The notes under the pieces are model-generated. The model saw nothing but the letters and a program-made list of their open reading frames with translations, was not told the DNA's origin and searched no databases. A DNA stretch of 64,000 nt, from NCBI RefSeq assembly GCF_001636055.1, contig NZ_CP011789.1, positions 2,418,001 to 2,482,000 on the forward strand, in the 5' to 3' direction. Source of the stretch: Pseudomonas putida. GTDB lineage: Bacteria > Pseudomonadota > Gammaproteobacteria > Pseudomonadales > Pseudomonadaceae. This document shows, piece after piece, positions 27,075 to 35,344 of the stretch. Numbering within the stretch: position 1 is the stretch's first letter; each line of letters starts with the position of its first letter. Made by a program: the position numbers and the translations under genes.

Positions 27075-28385
27075 TCAGAATTCCTGCTGATGGGCCTGGC
27101 CCGGTTTGCGCGCTACCGGTGCGAAGCCGGGCTTGCCGGCCAGCACGTTGTTGGCGCGCTCCATGTCGATGTCCTTCTCCCAACGGGCGATGGCCACGGT
27201 GGCGACACAGTTGCCGATCAGGTTGGTCAGTGCCCGGCCGATGCCCATGAACCAGTCCACGGCCAGCACCAGCACCAGGCCGACCACCGGGATCGCCGGC
27301 ACGGCGGTCAGGGTGGCGGCCAGGATCACCAGCGCCGAGCCCGGGATGCCGTGGGCGCCCTTGGAGGTGACCAGCGACACCAGCAGGATGGTCAGCAGGT
27401 CGGTCATGGCCAGTGGCGTGCCGGTGGCGTTGGCGATGAACACGATGGCCAGGGTGAGGTAGATCGAGAAACCGTCCAGGTTGAACGAGTAGCCGGTCGG
27501 AATCACCAGTCCCACGGTGGAACTGCCGATCCCCAGGTGTTCGAGCTTGCGCATCACCTGTGGCAGTACGGCGTCGGAGGAGGCGGTGCCGAGGACGATG
27601 GTCAGTTCCTCGCGCAGGTACTTGATGAACGGGATCAGCTTCAGGCCCGACACGCGCATTACCGTGCCCAGGATCAGCAGCACGAAGCCTGCACAGGTGA
27701 TGTAGAACAGCGCCACCAGCCCGCCCAGATGCTGCAGCGATTCCAGGCCGTACTTGCTGGTGGTGAAGGCGATGGCGCCGAACACGCCGATCGGCGCCAG
27801 GCGCACGATCATGCCCATGATGCGGAAGATCACATGGCTGAGTTCGTTGATCAGGCGCGAGATGCCCGAGGCCGATTCGCCGACCAGGTTCAGTGCACTG
27901 CCGAACAGCACGGCGAACAGCAGGACCTGGAGGATGTTGTTGTCGGCGAAGGCACCGATCACCGAGGTCGGGATCAGCTCCATGAAGAACGCCGTGGCGC
28001 CGTGGATGTGCGCACCGCGATCGGCCAGGGCGCCGGCATCGGCGCTGGAGAGCTGGTCGAGGTGGATGTTGGCACCTTGACCAATGCCGGTGGAGAAGGC
28101 CAGCACCAGGCCGATGACCAGGGCGATGGTGGTGAGGATTTCGAAGTAGATCACCGACTTCAGGCCGATGCGTCCGACCTTCTTCAGGTCGCCCGCGCCG
28201 GAGATGCCGCTGACCACCACGCAGAACACGATGATGCCGATGAGCATCTTGATCAGCTTGATGAAGCCGTCACCGAGGGGTTTGAGCTGCAGGGAAACTT
28301 CGGGAAAGCTGAGACCGCAGATAACGCCCAGGGCGAGGCCCAGGACAACTTGGAGGAAGATCGAACGCGAGCACCATTTGAGCAT
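27075..28385 (-). CDS. dctA: C4-dicarboxylate:cation symporter (DctA family)
   Basis: A 436-aa DAACS-family inner-membrane carrier for succinate, fumarate, malate and related acids. Eight transmembrane helices plus re-entrant loops are expected. The conserved ELTIVLGTASSDAVLPQVM, GYSFNLDGFSIYLTLAIVFIANATG and LTSKGAHGIPGSALVILA-type blocks are present (the last as VTSKGAHGIPG). The N-terminus SRSIFLQVVLGLALG is standard. The start is ATG 28385; a longer frame adds 13 residues without support. A FadR-type regulator follows it, and paired operators lie upstream. Related carriers in the family take aspartate or orotate, so substrate is probable rather than certain. Confidence 0.9.
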   Translation of the reverse strand: MLKWCSRSIFLQVVLGLALGVICGLSFPEVSLQLKPLGDGFIKLIKMLIGIIVFCVVVSGISGAGDLKKVGRIGLKSVIYFEILTTIALVIGLVLAFSTGIGQGANIHLDQLSSADAGALADRGAHIHGATAFFMELIPTSVIGAFADNNILQVLLFAVLFGSALNLVGESASGISRLINELSHVIFRIMGMIVRLAPIGVFGAIAFTTSKYGLESLQHLGGLVALFYITCAGFVLLILGTVMRVSGLKLIPFIKYLREELTIVLGTASSDAVLPQVMRKLEHLGIGSSTVGLVIPTGYSFNLDGFSIYLTLAIVFIANATGTPLAMTDLLTILLVSLVTSKGAHGIPGSALVILAATLTAVPAIPVVGLVLVLAVDWFMGIGRALTNLIGNCVATVAIARWEKDIDMERANNVLAGKPGFAPVARKPGQAHQQEF

Positions 28386-28466
28386 GGGAGGGATCTCTGA
28401 TTCGGTGTCCCTGCTTCGATGCACGCCAGGGGATGGCGGGCGAAAGAGCGCAGGACTTAATTATTG

Positions 28467-28487
28467 TGGTCTTACCGGTTTGTCCAG
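28467..28487. promoter_or_regulatory. dctA operator 1 (downstream site)
   Basis: TGGTCTTACC-GGTTTGTCCAG is an imperfect palindrome centred on ACCGGT. It is 18/21 identical to the site at 28534. It overlaps the expected transcription start of dctA (about +13), a repressor-type position. Confidence 0.65.
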
Positions 28488-28496
28488 TGCGGGGTA

Positions 28497-28526
28497 AATG
28501 TAAGCGCGAATTTCCGAGCTTGGCAA
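28497..28526 (-). promoter_or_regulatory. putative dctA sigma-70 promoter
   Basis: On the minus strand TTGCCA at 28521-28526 and TACATT at 28497-28502 have an 18-nt spacer. The promoter lies between the two matched operators and about 110 nt upstream of the dctA ATG. Confidence 0.45.
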
Positions 28527-28533
28527 GGGCTTT

Positions 28534-28554
28534 TGGACTTACCGGTCTGACCAG
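28534..28554. promoter_or_regulatory. dctA operator 2 (upstream site)
   Basis: TGGACTTACC-GGTCTGACCAG has the same core as operator 1. Centre-to-centre spacing is 67 bp, between six and seven helical turns. It lies near -54 relative to the inferred start. Confidence 0.65.
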
Positions 28555-28684
28555 TTGCAGGCGAGTGCACTGCAGGCGCTCTGCGCAGGGTGTTGGAGGG
28601 GAAAAATAAATTTTGACGGGGCGGCGTCGCTGGATACCGGGCCGACGGGCGGCCCGATATCAGCGAATGGGGATTTTGAAGGGG

Positions 28685-29179
28685 TCAAGCTTGTGGTGCG
28701 AGGCTCTTGACCGACGCCAGTTCCGGGTGGGCGACCAGCTTGTCGATATGCAGTTCGTCGTCGTTCATCCAGGCTTCGGTCAGCACCCGGTAGTGCTCCA
28801 TGTCGCGGCAGCGCATGCGCAGGCTGTAGTCGAAATGGCCGCTGATCAGTTGGCATTCATAGACCTGCGGGCAGGCCCGCACGGTGGCCTCGAAGGCGCG
28901 CTGGGCGGAACGTCCGCTCTGGTTGGACAAGGCCACCAGGACCAGCAGCGACAGGCCAGGCGACACCTGCTGCAGGTCGATGATCGCACCGTAGCCGCGG
29001 ATCACACCTCGGCGCTCCAGCTTGCGCACCCGCTCAAGGCAAGGCCTGGGCGTCAGGTGCACGAGGGTCGAGAGCTTCTCGTAGGTGATCCTGCCGTGGT
29101 GGCGCAGCACATCGATGATCGCTTCATCGATGCGGTCCAGCGGCGGATTGGCGGGGGAGCGGGTGGCCTTGCTATCCAT
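28685..29179 (-). CDS. Lrp/AsnC family transcriptional regulator
   Basis: A 164-aa regulator with an N-terminal HTH (about residues 15-65; LDRIDEAIIDVLRHHGRITYEKLSTLVHLTPRPCLERV, written here only as the family pattern LDxxD...RItyxxLs) and a C-terminal RAM ligand domain (VYECQLISGHFDYSLRMRCRDMEHY pattern, with the GxxDY core GHFDYSL). It is the last gene after the basic amino acid ABC transporter and starts 12 nt from the ATPase stop. It is probably in the same operon and so likely a local amino-acid-responsive regulator. I use ATG 29179; an in-frame GTG at 29194 would overlap the ATPase stop codon. Confidence 0.85.
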   Translation of the reverse strand: MDSKATRSPANPPLDRIDEAIIDVLRHHGRITYEKLSTLVHLTPRPCLERVRKLERRGVIRGYGAIIDLQQVSPGLSLLVLVALSNQSGRSAQRAFEATVRACPQVYECQLISGHFDYSLRMRCRDMEHYRVLTEAWMNDDELHIDKLVAHPELASVKSLAPQA

Positions 29180-29190
29180 ACGGCGTGACT

Positions 29191-30006
29191 TCACTTCAAA
29201 CGGTTTGAGAGAAACTGTTGCAGGCGTGGGCTCTGCGGGTGGTCCAGGATGTCGGCACTGCCGTGCTCCTCCACCAGTCCCTGGTGCAGGAACAGCACCT
29301 GGCTGGACACCTGGCGGGCAAAGCCCATCTCGTGGGTGACCATGAGCATGGTACGTCCTTCCTCGGCGAGCGTCTGTATCACCTTGAGCACTTCGCCGAC
29401 CAGCTCGGGGTCGAGTGCCGAGGTCGGTTCGTCGAACAGGATGATCTCCGGCTCCATGGCCAGTGCGCGGGCGATCGCCACCCGCTGCTGTTGGCCGCCG
29501 GAGAGGAAGGCAGGGTATTGCTCAGCGGCGCGCGCGGGCAGGCCGACCTTGTCCAGATAGGTGCGCGCTCGCGCCTGGGCCTCGGCGGCACTGATGCCCA
29601 GTACCTTGCGCGGCGCCAGGCAGATGTTTTCCAGCACGGTCAGGTGGCTCCACAGGTTGAAATGCTGGAACACCATCGCCAGGCGTGTGCGCAGGTTTTG
29701 CAGTTGTGCAGGTGGCGGCGTGCGGGTGCCGGGGCGGATCTGCAGGGTCTGGCCGTCGAGGGTGATGCTGCCGGCATCGGGCTGTTCGAGGAAGTTGATG
29801 CAGCGCAGGAAGGTGCTCTTGCCCGAGCCACTGGCGCCGATCAGGCTGATCACGTCGCCCTTGCGGGCTTGCAGCGATACGCCCTTGAGCACCTGGTGCT
29901 CGCCGTAATGCTTGTGCAGGCCGTCGACGCTGAGCTTGATCGCGCTCGCATGGGCCTGGGTGGAGGGCGCGTGTTCGAAGTTCAAAGGCAGTGCGGTGGC
30001 GGTCAT
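29191..30006 (-). CDS. basic amino acid ABC transporter ATPase (HisP-like)
   Basis: A 271-aa ATP-binding subunit. Walker A is GASGSGKST near residue 55, the Q-loop is MVFQHFNLW, the signature is LSGGQQQRV, Walker B is IILFDEPTSALD and the switch His is VTHEMGFA. The insertion before FNLWSHLTVLEN is typical of HisP/ArgP for lysine, arginine, ornithine and histidine uptake. It starts 4 nt after the permease stop and is followed by the Lrp gene. The short N-terminal extension (MTATALPLNFEH) is non-conserved; the longer frame to 30030 is less likely. Confidence 0.93.
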   Translation of the reverse strand: MTATALPLNFEHAPSTQAHASAIKLSVDGLHKHYGEHQVLKGVSLQARKGDVISLIGASGSGKSTFLRCINFLEQPDAGSITLDGQTLQIRPGTRTPPPAQLQNLRTRLAMVFQHFNLWSHLTVLENICLAPRKVLGISAAEAQARARTYLDKVGLPARAAEQYPAFLSGGQQQRVAIARALAMEPEIILFDEPTSALDPELVGEVLKVIQTLAEEGRTMLMVTHEMGFARQVSSQVLFLHQGLVEEHGSADILDHPQSPRLQQFLSNRLK

Positions 30007-30010
30007 GGGG

Positions 30011-30724
30011 TCAGCCTCGTACGGGATCAAGGAAGCGCATCCAGCGGCGCTCGGCGAGTCGGAACAAGCCGACCAGGGCGAAGGACAGCAACATGTACAG
30101 CAGCGCAGCCACGCCGAAAGCCTGGAAGGTCAGGAAGGTCGCGGCGTTGGCGTCGCGCGCCACCTTGAGGATGTCGGCGACGGTGGCGGTGAAGGCCAGC
30201 GAGGTGGCATGCAGCATGAGGATCAGCTCGTTGCTGTAGGCCGGCAGCGAGCGGCGCAGGGCCGCCGGCAGTACCAGGAACAGGTTCAGCTTCCAGCCGC
30301 GCAGGCCATAGGCCTGAGCCGCCTCCAGTTCGCCAGCGGGCAGGTTGCGGATCGCCCCGGCGAAAATCTCCACGGTGTAGGCGCAGGTGTTGAGCACGAA
30401 CGCCAGCAGGGTGCAGTTGAGTGCGTTGCGCAAGAACTGGTCGAGCAGCGCGTGTTCGCGCACCACCTCCAGGCTGTAGAGGCCTGTGTAGCAGATCAGC
30501 AACTGGATATAGAGCGGTGTGCCGCGGAACACGAAGGTGTACACCTGCACCGGCACGCGCAGCCAGCTGTGGCGCGACACCCGCGCCAGCGCCAGGGGTA
30601 GCGAAAGTACGAACCCCAGGACCATGCTCGCCAGGAACAGCCACAGCGTCATGGCCAGGCCCGACAGACCACTGCCATCGTTGTACAGATAGGCGATGCC
30701 GTATTGCTGAAGGAGTTCGATCAT
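30011..30724 (-). CDS. basic amino acid ABC transporter permease (HisM-like)
   Basis: A 237-aa inner-membrane permease with about five helices. The EAA loop is in AGELEAAQAYGLRGWKLN near residue 150, where it contacts the ATPase, and the N-terminal FVFRGTPLYIQLLICYTGLY block is typical of the HisMQ/GltJ family. It overlaps the preceding permease gene by 4 nt (ATGA), so translation is coupled. Forms a heterodimer with the HisQ-like subunit. Confidence 0.93.
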   Translation of the reverse strand: MIELLQQYGIAYLYNDGSGLSGLAMTLWLFLASMVLGFVLSLPLALARVSRHSWLRVPVQVYTFVFRGTPLYIQLLICYTGLYSLEVVREHALLDQFLRNALNCTLLAFVLNTCAYTVEIFAGAIRNLPAGELEAAQAYGLRGWKLNLFLVLPAALRRSLPAYSNELILMLHATSLAFTATVADILKVARDANAATFLTFQAFGVAALLYMLLSFALVGLFRLAERRWMRFLDPVRG

Positions 30725-31422
30725 CGTGCCAGCCCCCGCACGCCGGTGTTGTAGCGCCGCTCAAGGTGCTTGAACAGACGATTGGAAAGGGTGGTGATCA
30801 GCAGGTAGACCAACCCGGCCAGGCACAGGAAGAACAGCATGTCATTGGTGGTCTTGCCGGCGTTCTGCGCGGCCTTGACCAGGTCGGCCAGGCCGATGAT
30901 CGACACCAGTGCAGTGGACTTGAGCAACACCAGCCAGTTGTTGCCAAGGCCTGGCAGGGCGAAACGCATCAGTTGTGGGAACAGCACCAGGCGAAAGCGC
31001 TGGGCACGGCTCAGGCCGTAGGCGGTGGCTGCCTCCAGTTGACCCGCTGGCACGCTGAGGATCGCGCCGCGAAAGTTCTCGGTGAAGTAGGCGCCGTAGA
31101 TGAAGCCCAGGGTCAGCACGCCGGCGCCGAAGGGGTCGATCTCCACGTAGTCCCAACCCAGTGCTTCGGTGAGGTCGTTGAGCCAGATCTGCATGCTGTA
31201 GAACAGCAACAGGATCAGCACCAGGTCCGGGACGCTGCGGATCAGTGTGGTGTAGAGGGTGGCCGGGATACGCAGCAGCTTGGAGTGCGACAGCTTGGCG
31301 CTGGCGCCGACCAGGCCGAGCAGCAGGCTGAGCAGCAACGACAGGAATGCCAGCTTCAGGGTCATCCAGGTGCCTTGGGCCAGCAACGGGCCGAAGCCTT
31401 GCAGAGAAAGCAAGTCGTTCAT
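30721..31422 (-). CDS. basic amino acid ABC transporter permease (HisQ-like)
   Basis: A 233-aa permease with about five helices. The EAA loop is AGQLEAATAYGLSRAQRF, and TLIRSVPDLVLILLLFYSM and GIIGLADLVKAAQ-like segments (SIIGLADLVKAAQN) follow the HisQ/ArtQ type. The start is ATG 31422 (MNDLLSLQGFGPLL); the open frame further upstream runs into the binding-protein gene and is not conserved. It lies 94 nt after the binding-protein stop and is coupled to the next permease. Confidence 0.93.
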   Translation of the reverse strand: MNDLLSLQGFGPLLAQGTWMTLKLAFLSLLLSLLLGLVGASAKLSHSKLLRIPATLYTTLIRSVPDLVLILLLFYSMQIWLNDLTEALGWDYVEIDPFGAGVLTLGFIYGAYFTENFRGAILSVPAGQLEAATAYGLSRAQRFRLVLFPQLMRFALPGLGNNWLVLLKSTALVSIIGLADLVKAAQNAGKTTNDMLFFLCLAGLVYLLITTLSNRLFKHLERRYNTGVRGLAR

Positions 31423-31516
31423 GAGAGGGGTCTCGTGCGACGGGATGGCTTGGGGATCGAAGCTGTCTGCGCTGGCCGCTTCGCGGGCAAGTCGGGGCCA
31501 GCGCTGGCAGCGACGA

Positions 31517-32296
31517 TCACTCGTTGTAGATGTCCAGGTCGCCCACGTACTTCTTCTGGATTTCGGCGTAGGTGCCATCGGCGTGGATCGCCGCGATACC
31601 CTTGTCGAGCAGGGCCTTGAGCTCTGGATCGGTCTTGCGCAGGCCCATGGCGATGTCCAGCGGCAGGCTTGGGTCCTTGATCGCCGGGCCGCTCTTGAAA
31701 TCGGCGCCCTCAGGCTTGGAGAGGAAATTCAGCTGGGCTTCGAGGCGGTCGGTGACGGTAGCGTCGAGACGACCGTTCTGCAGGTCGGCGTAGTTCTGGT
31801 CCTGGGACTGGTAGGCCTTGACCTGCGCGCCGAGCGGGGTCAGCACGGCGCGGGCGTAGGCTTCCTGCAGCGAACCTTGCAGTACGCCGACCTGCTTGCC
31901 CTTGAGCGACTCGGGGGTGTCGCCGAAGGTGGCGGACTTACGCACCACCACCGAAGTGGGGCTGAGGAACAGACGGTCGGTGAAATCGATCTGCTTCAGG
32001 CGCGCGGGCGTGACCGCCATCGATGACATGATGGCGTCGAACTTGCGCGCACGCAGCGCCGGGATCATGCCGTCGAACTCGTTGTGCACCCAGGTGCACT
32101 TGACCTGCAGCTTGGCGCAGATGGCATTGCCCAGCTCGATGTCGAAGCCTTGCAGGCTGCCATCGGCGGCGACGGATTCGAAGGGTGGGTATTCGGGGAA
32201 GACGCCGAAGCGGATTTCGGTCCATTCCTTGGCCTGGACGGCAGTGGCACACAGCGAGAACAGCAGGACGCCGAAGCGTTTTCGCATGGAGAGCAT
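31517..32296 (-). CDS. periplasmic lysine/arginine/ornithine-type binding protein
   Basis: A 259-aa family-3 solute-binding protein. A signal peptide covers residues 1-22 (FGVLLFSLCATAVQA). The mature part starts with IRFGVFPEYPPFES and carries GFDIELGNAICAKLQVKCTW (the signature region), DAIMSSMAVTPARLKQIDFT and DLQNGRLDATVTDR, as in ArgT/HisJ/AotJ. It is the first gene of the five-gene transporter-regulator group. GGGA lies 8 nt before ATG 32296; ATG 32287 is an alternative. The Asp, Arg and Ser side chains that bind basic amino acids appear present, but exact specificity cannot be fixed. Confidence 0.92.
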   Translation of the reverse strand: MLSMRKRFGVLLFSLCATAVQAKEWTEIRFGVFPEYPPFESVAADGSLQGFDIELGNAICAKLQVKCTWVHNEFDGMIPALRARKFDAIMSSMAVTPARLKQIDFTDRLFLSPTSVVVRKSATFGDTPESLKGKQVGVLQGSLQEAYARAVLTPLGAQVKAYQSQDQNYADLQNGRLDATVTDRLEAQLNFLSKPEGADFKSGPAIKDPSLPLDIAMGLRKTDPELKALLDKGIAAIHADGTYAEIQKKYVGDLDIYNE

Positions 32297-32566
32297 AGGT
32301 GTGGTCCCTGGGTGTTGTTATTGGTTGTAGGGCGGCGCAAGTGCGTAGGTCTGTCCGTGACTCTGGGGTCGGGGTCAGGATGCGCGAGGCAGAGGGGTTT
32401 TTTGTGTCGTTTGTGCGGGTGCTGGAGACCGGATTCGGTCGTTAACGGCGGAGCGACGGCGGAATCCGCTGTCATGACATCGATTTACAGATGTGCGACA
32501 GCGGTTTTGGTGGGTGGGCCCGGAAATAGGGCGGGTGCGATCCTGGTCGTCGCTATTCGGTCGCCG
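32297..32566. other. 270-bp intergenic region
   Basis: Separates the binding-protein start from the stop of the siderophore-interacting protein; both are on the minus strand. It should hold the transporter promoter and a terminator for the upstream gene, but I see no strong hairpin with a T-run, no conserved operator and no small gene. Confidence 0.4.
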
Positions 32567-33496
32567 CTATTCCAGGGTGCGTCCGGCCCGCCAGTAGCCC
32601 ATCAGCGTCAGGCTGTCGCGTGCCAGGCCACGCTCTTTGATCAGGTAGCGGCGGATCTCCATCACCGTCGCTGACTCGCCGGCGATCCAGGCGTGAAAGG
32701 CGGCGGCCTGGTCGCTGGCCAGCTCCCAGAGGCGCTGGTCGATGTCGACCTCCTCGAGCTCGGCGTTGCGGGGCGCTGTCGCGTTCGGCAGCGTGGCAAG
32801 TTCGTGTATCGCGTGCAGCATGCCTTGGCCGTGATCGCAGGCCAGCACGTCGCGGGGCAGCCAGTGCACCCGGGTGGCCGGGCCATGGCGCAGATCAAGG
32901 CAGTCGAGTTCCAGGGGAACCTCGATAAAGGCTTCGACCGCCAGGTGCGGGCGGTTGTCGGCCAACTGTTCGAGCGCCCCGGCGATCGCCGGCAGCGCGG
33001 TCTCGTCGCCTACCAGCAGAATTTGCCGTGCCTCGCGTGGGGGCTTCCACTCATAACCGCCGGGGTCGCCGTCATAGGCGAGGTTCGGTGCAACCATCTG
33101 CAGCCGATCACCGGGACGCGCATGGGTCGCCCAGGCCGAGGCGGGGCCATTGATCCCATGCAGGACGAAATCCACCTCCACCTCCCGCTGCGCGCTTCGC
33201 AGGGCGCGCAGCGTGTAGGTGCGCATGGGGGGCGTCTGCTCCGGTGGCAGGTCGCGGCGTGCCTGCTGCCATTTCTCGTGCTGGGGGAGTCGTGGCGGCT
33301 GGCCGTCAGGGGAGGGGAAGAACAGCTTGATGCGCTGGTCCGGCGCCAGGGTGGTCATCTGCCCGATGTCTTCGCCGGTGAAGACGAAGCGACACAGCGA
33401 AGGGCTCAAAGGCACGATGGTCTTGAGTTCGACATCGAAGATCCGGTAGGCGCTGGCGCGATTCGGGCGTATCAGGCGCGACAGGAAGGAGGTCAT
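32567..33496 (-). CDS. siderophore-interacting flavoprotein (SIP family)
   Basis: A 309-aa cytoplasmic FAD/NAD(P)H ferric-siderophore reductase-like protein. The FAD_binding_9 domain covers about residues 15-140 (PMRTYTLRAL flavin motif, FVLHGINGPASAWA). The C-terminal SIP domain covers about 150-300 (LLVGDETALPAIAGALEQL, AWIAGESATVMEIRRYLI, LTLMGYWRAG). Enzymes of this family (ViuB/YqjH) release iron by reduction. AGAGG lies 6 nt before ATG 33496. It is divergent from pvdP; no separate Fur box was found on its side. The open frame continuing far upstream crosses pvdP antisense and is not coding. Confidence 0.92.
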   Translation of the reverse strand: MTSFLSRLIRPNRASAYRIFDVELKTIVPLSPSLCRFVFTGEDIGQMTTLAPDQRIKLFFPSPDGQPPRLPQHEKWQQARRDLPPEQTPPMRTYTLRALRSAQREVEVDFVLHGINGPASAWATHARPGDRLQMVAPNLAYDGDPGGYEWKPPREARQILLVGDETALPAIAGALEQLADNRPHLAVEAFIEVPLELDCLDLRHGPATRVHWLPRDVLACDHGQGMLHAIHELATLPNATAPRNAELEEVDIDQRLWELASDQAAAFHAWIAGESATVMEIRRYLIKERGLARDSLTLMGYWRAGRTLE

Positions 33497-33562
33497 CGGC
33501 AGCCTCTGCTGGCAAGGAGTCTTCTGAAGGAACGAGCGCCAGCGGCGGTGAATTAGACCCGG

Positions 33563-33586
33563 TAAATTTTGCCCGCCAGCGTACGT
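33563..33586 (+). promoter_or_regulatory. PvdS (iron-starvation sigma) promoter of pvdP
   Basis: TAAAT at 33563-33567, exactly 16 nt, then CGT at 33584-33586: the full PvdS-dependent IS-box pattern. It ends 48 nt before the pvdP ATG. Confidence 0.85.
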
Positions 33587-33634
33587 TCTAGCTTGGATAG
33601 AAGCCGCAGCATGGCTGGAACGGATAGAGGCGCA

Positions 33635-35257
33635 ATGACCATTTCCCGACGAGGATTCATCGCAGGCCTGGCAGTGGCGGGGGCCGCGGGTACCGCCGCC
33701 TACTATGCGCACAAGGAGCTGACCCACGACCCTGAAGACGACATCGTCACCCCGGGCGAGGCCAGCGTCGAGCTTGCCGACCTTGCCGGGCAACTGCTGG
33801 CCGACCATTTGCGCGGTGTCTGGGATATCCGTTTCGAAGGCGCCGATGGTGGCCTTGAAGGCCTGCCGCGTGAGGGGGTCGAAGTGTTCTTCGACGTCGC
33901 CACCAAAGGCCGTGGCCTGCGCGGTTTCGTCGATACCGGCGAGCGCCTGCGGGCTGATGGGCCCGCCGCCTACCGGGTGCTGGGCGATCTGGTCGGCGCG
34001 TCGTCTGCCCAGGTGCGTTGGCGCCTGCTCAGTGAGAAAGGCGGGCCGGGCTATGAGTGCGTGGCCAGCCTCGACGAGGTGTGGGGCGAGTTCGCCAACG
34101 CCGGCAGCGGCACCCTCAGCGGCCGCTTGCAGCGCCTGGATCGGCCCTTGACCTTGCCGGTGGCGGACAGCCGTTTCGTTGCCGTCAAGCGCCTGTTCCC
34201 AGAGGCGCGTGAGCGCCTGCCCTATACCCCGGCCATGCAGGCCTGGGTCATCAGCCCCGAGCACCGTCTTTTCCACCAGCTCTGGCATGCGACCCGCGAT
34301 CAGTGGCACAAGATTCCCGAAGACAAGCGCAATGCGTTGCGCGGCCTGGGCTGGCAGCCAGGGCCGCGGGACCGCGAACGCGATGCCCGCGGGCCGCGCA
34401 AGCACCGCAATGGTTCGGGCGTGGACTTTCTGTTCATGCACCGGCACATGCTCGATGCTGCACGCGCCCTGCAGGACCTGCCCTCCTGGCAGCGCTTTCC
34501 GCTGCCACAGCCCAATGTCGAGTTCGACCGGCAGGGTTTTGCCCGCTATTACGACAATCACGACGGCTGCTGCGTGCCGCCGCCCTGGCAAGCGCCGGGC
34601 GACGACGAGTATGGTCAGTGGGTGTCGGCGATCAAGGCCGGGGAGACCTTCTGCAGCAATTTCCAGGTCTGGGAATCGCAATACCAGGACCCGCAGTACC
34701 TGTCGAAGCTGAGCCTGGGCACCTTCGGCTCGGAAGTGGAGATGAACCTGCACGACTGGCTGCACATGTGCTGGGCCTCGGTCCCCCGGGACCCGTCCAA
34801 CAGTGCACCGGTGCCCTTTGCGCGCGACCCGTCGGATTTCGCCGGTCGCTGGTTCGGCCGCGAGAACGACTTCCTGGGCGATCCGTTTTCCTCCCACGTA
34901 CACCCGGTGTTCTGGGGTTTCCACGGCTGGATCGACGACCGGATCGAAGACTGGTATCGCGCCCATGAGCGCTATCACCCGGGCCAGGTGCGGCGTCTGA
35001 AGGTCAATGGCGTGAAGTGGTTCGCGCCGGGCCCTTGGGTGGAAGTCGCAGACCCTTGGCTGGGGCCGGACACGCATGGGTGCAGCACCACGCCGGGGAT
35101 TCGTCCGGGCAAGACGGTGGAGATGGATGTCGAGGTGATGAAGCTTGCGCTGCGTATCACCTTCGGCGAAGAGGACGGCATCGCCGACCTGCTGCGGCGG
35201 GTGCCGCGTCGGCCTTGGTATGCGCGTAACCTGTCGATGAAAAATATTCTTTCCTGA
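33635..35257 (+). CDS. pvdP: pyoverdine maturation tyrosinase PvdP
   Basis: A 540-aa copper tyrosinase-like enzyme that oxidises ferribactin to form the dihydroxyquinoline chromophore of pyoverdine in the periplasm. A twin-arginine signal is visible (MTISRRGFIAGLAVAGAA). The N-terminal beta-barrel domain precedes the tyrosinase domain with copper-site histidines in FHQLWHATRDQWH and SSHVHPVFWGFHGWIDD. Length matches the P. aeruginosa protein (544 aa). I chose ATG 33635, preceded by AGAGG; an in-frame ATG at 33611 is possible. It is preceded by an exact PvdS box and faces opmQ across a perfect hairpin. The pvdMNO genes that often follow are absent here. Confidence 0.93.
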   Translation: MTISRRGFIAGLAVAGAAGTAAYYAHKELTHDPEDDIVTPGEASVELADLAGQLLADHLRGVWDIRFEGADGGLEGLPREGVEVFFDVATKGRGLRGFVDTGERLRADGPAAYRVLGDLVGASSAQVRWRLLSEKGGPGYECVASLDEVWGEFANAGSGTLSGRLQRLDRPLTLPVADSRFVAVKRLFPEARERLPYTPAMQAWVISPEHRLFHQLWHATRDQWHKIPEDKRNALRGLGWQPGPRDRERDARGPRKHRNGSGVDFLFMHRHMLDAARALQDLPSWQRFPLPQPNVEFDRQGFARYYDNHDGCCVPPPWQAPGDDEYGQWVSAIKAGETFCSNFQVWESQYQDPQYLSKLSLGTFGSEVEMNLHDWLHMCWASVPRDPSNSAPVPFARDPSDFAGRWFGRENDFLGDPFSSHVHPVFWGFHGWIDDRIEDWYRAHERYHPGQVRRLKVNGVKWFAPGPWVEVADPWLGPDTHGCSTTPGIRPGKTVEMDVEVMKLALRITFGEEDGIADLLRRVPRRPWYARNLSMKNILS

Positions 35258-35276
35258 GTAACACCGAGTCGTGCTT

Positions 35277-35325
35277 TTCGCGGGCAAGTCGCAGCGGCGG
35301 TTCGCCGCTGCGACTTGCCCGCGAA
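35277..35325. terminator. perfect 23-bp-arm hairpin between pvdP and opmQ
   Basis: Arms 35277-35299 and 35303-35325 are exact reverse complements with a 3-nt loop. The sequence TTCGCGGGCAAGTCGCAGCG is REP-like. It sits between the two convergent stops, so it probably acts as a shared 3'-end structure. Confidence 0.85.
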
Positions 35326-35344
35326 GAAGACAACCCGCGCCTTC

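Larger units (their letters stand above)
28386..28684. other. 299-bp intergenic region upstream of dctA
   Basis: Contains the putative dctA promoter (28497-28526, minus strand) bracketed by two near-identical operators (28467-28487 and 28534-28554). The remainder, 28555-28684, toward the Lrp-gene stop shows no recognisable element. Confidence 0.6.

Noticed and set aside
32567..35287. 906-codon minus-strand frame covering the siderophore-interacting gene and the whole of pvdP in antisense
   Set aside because: Only the last 309 codons encode a conserved protein with its own ribosome site at 33496; the rest mirrors pvdP.
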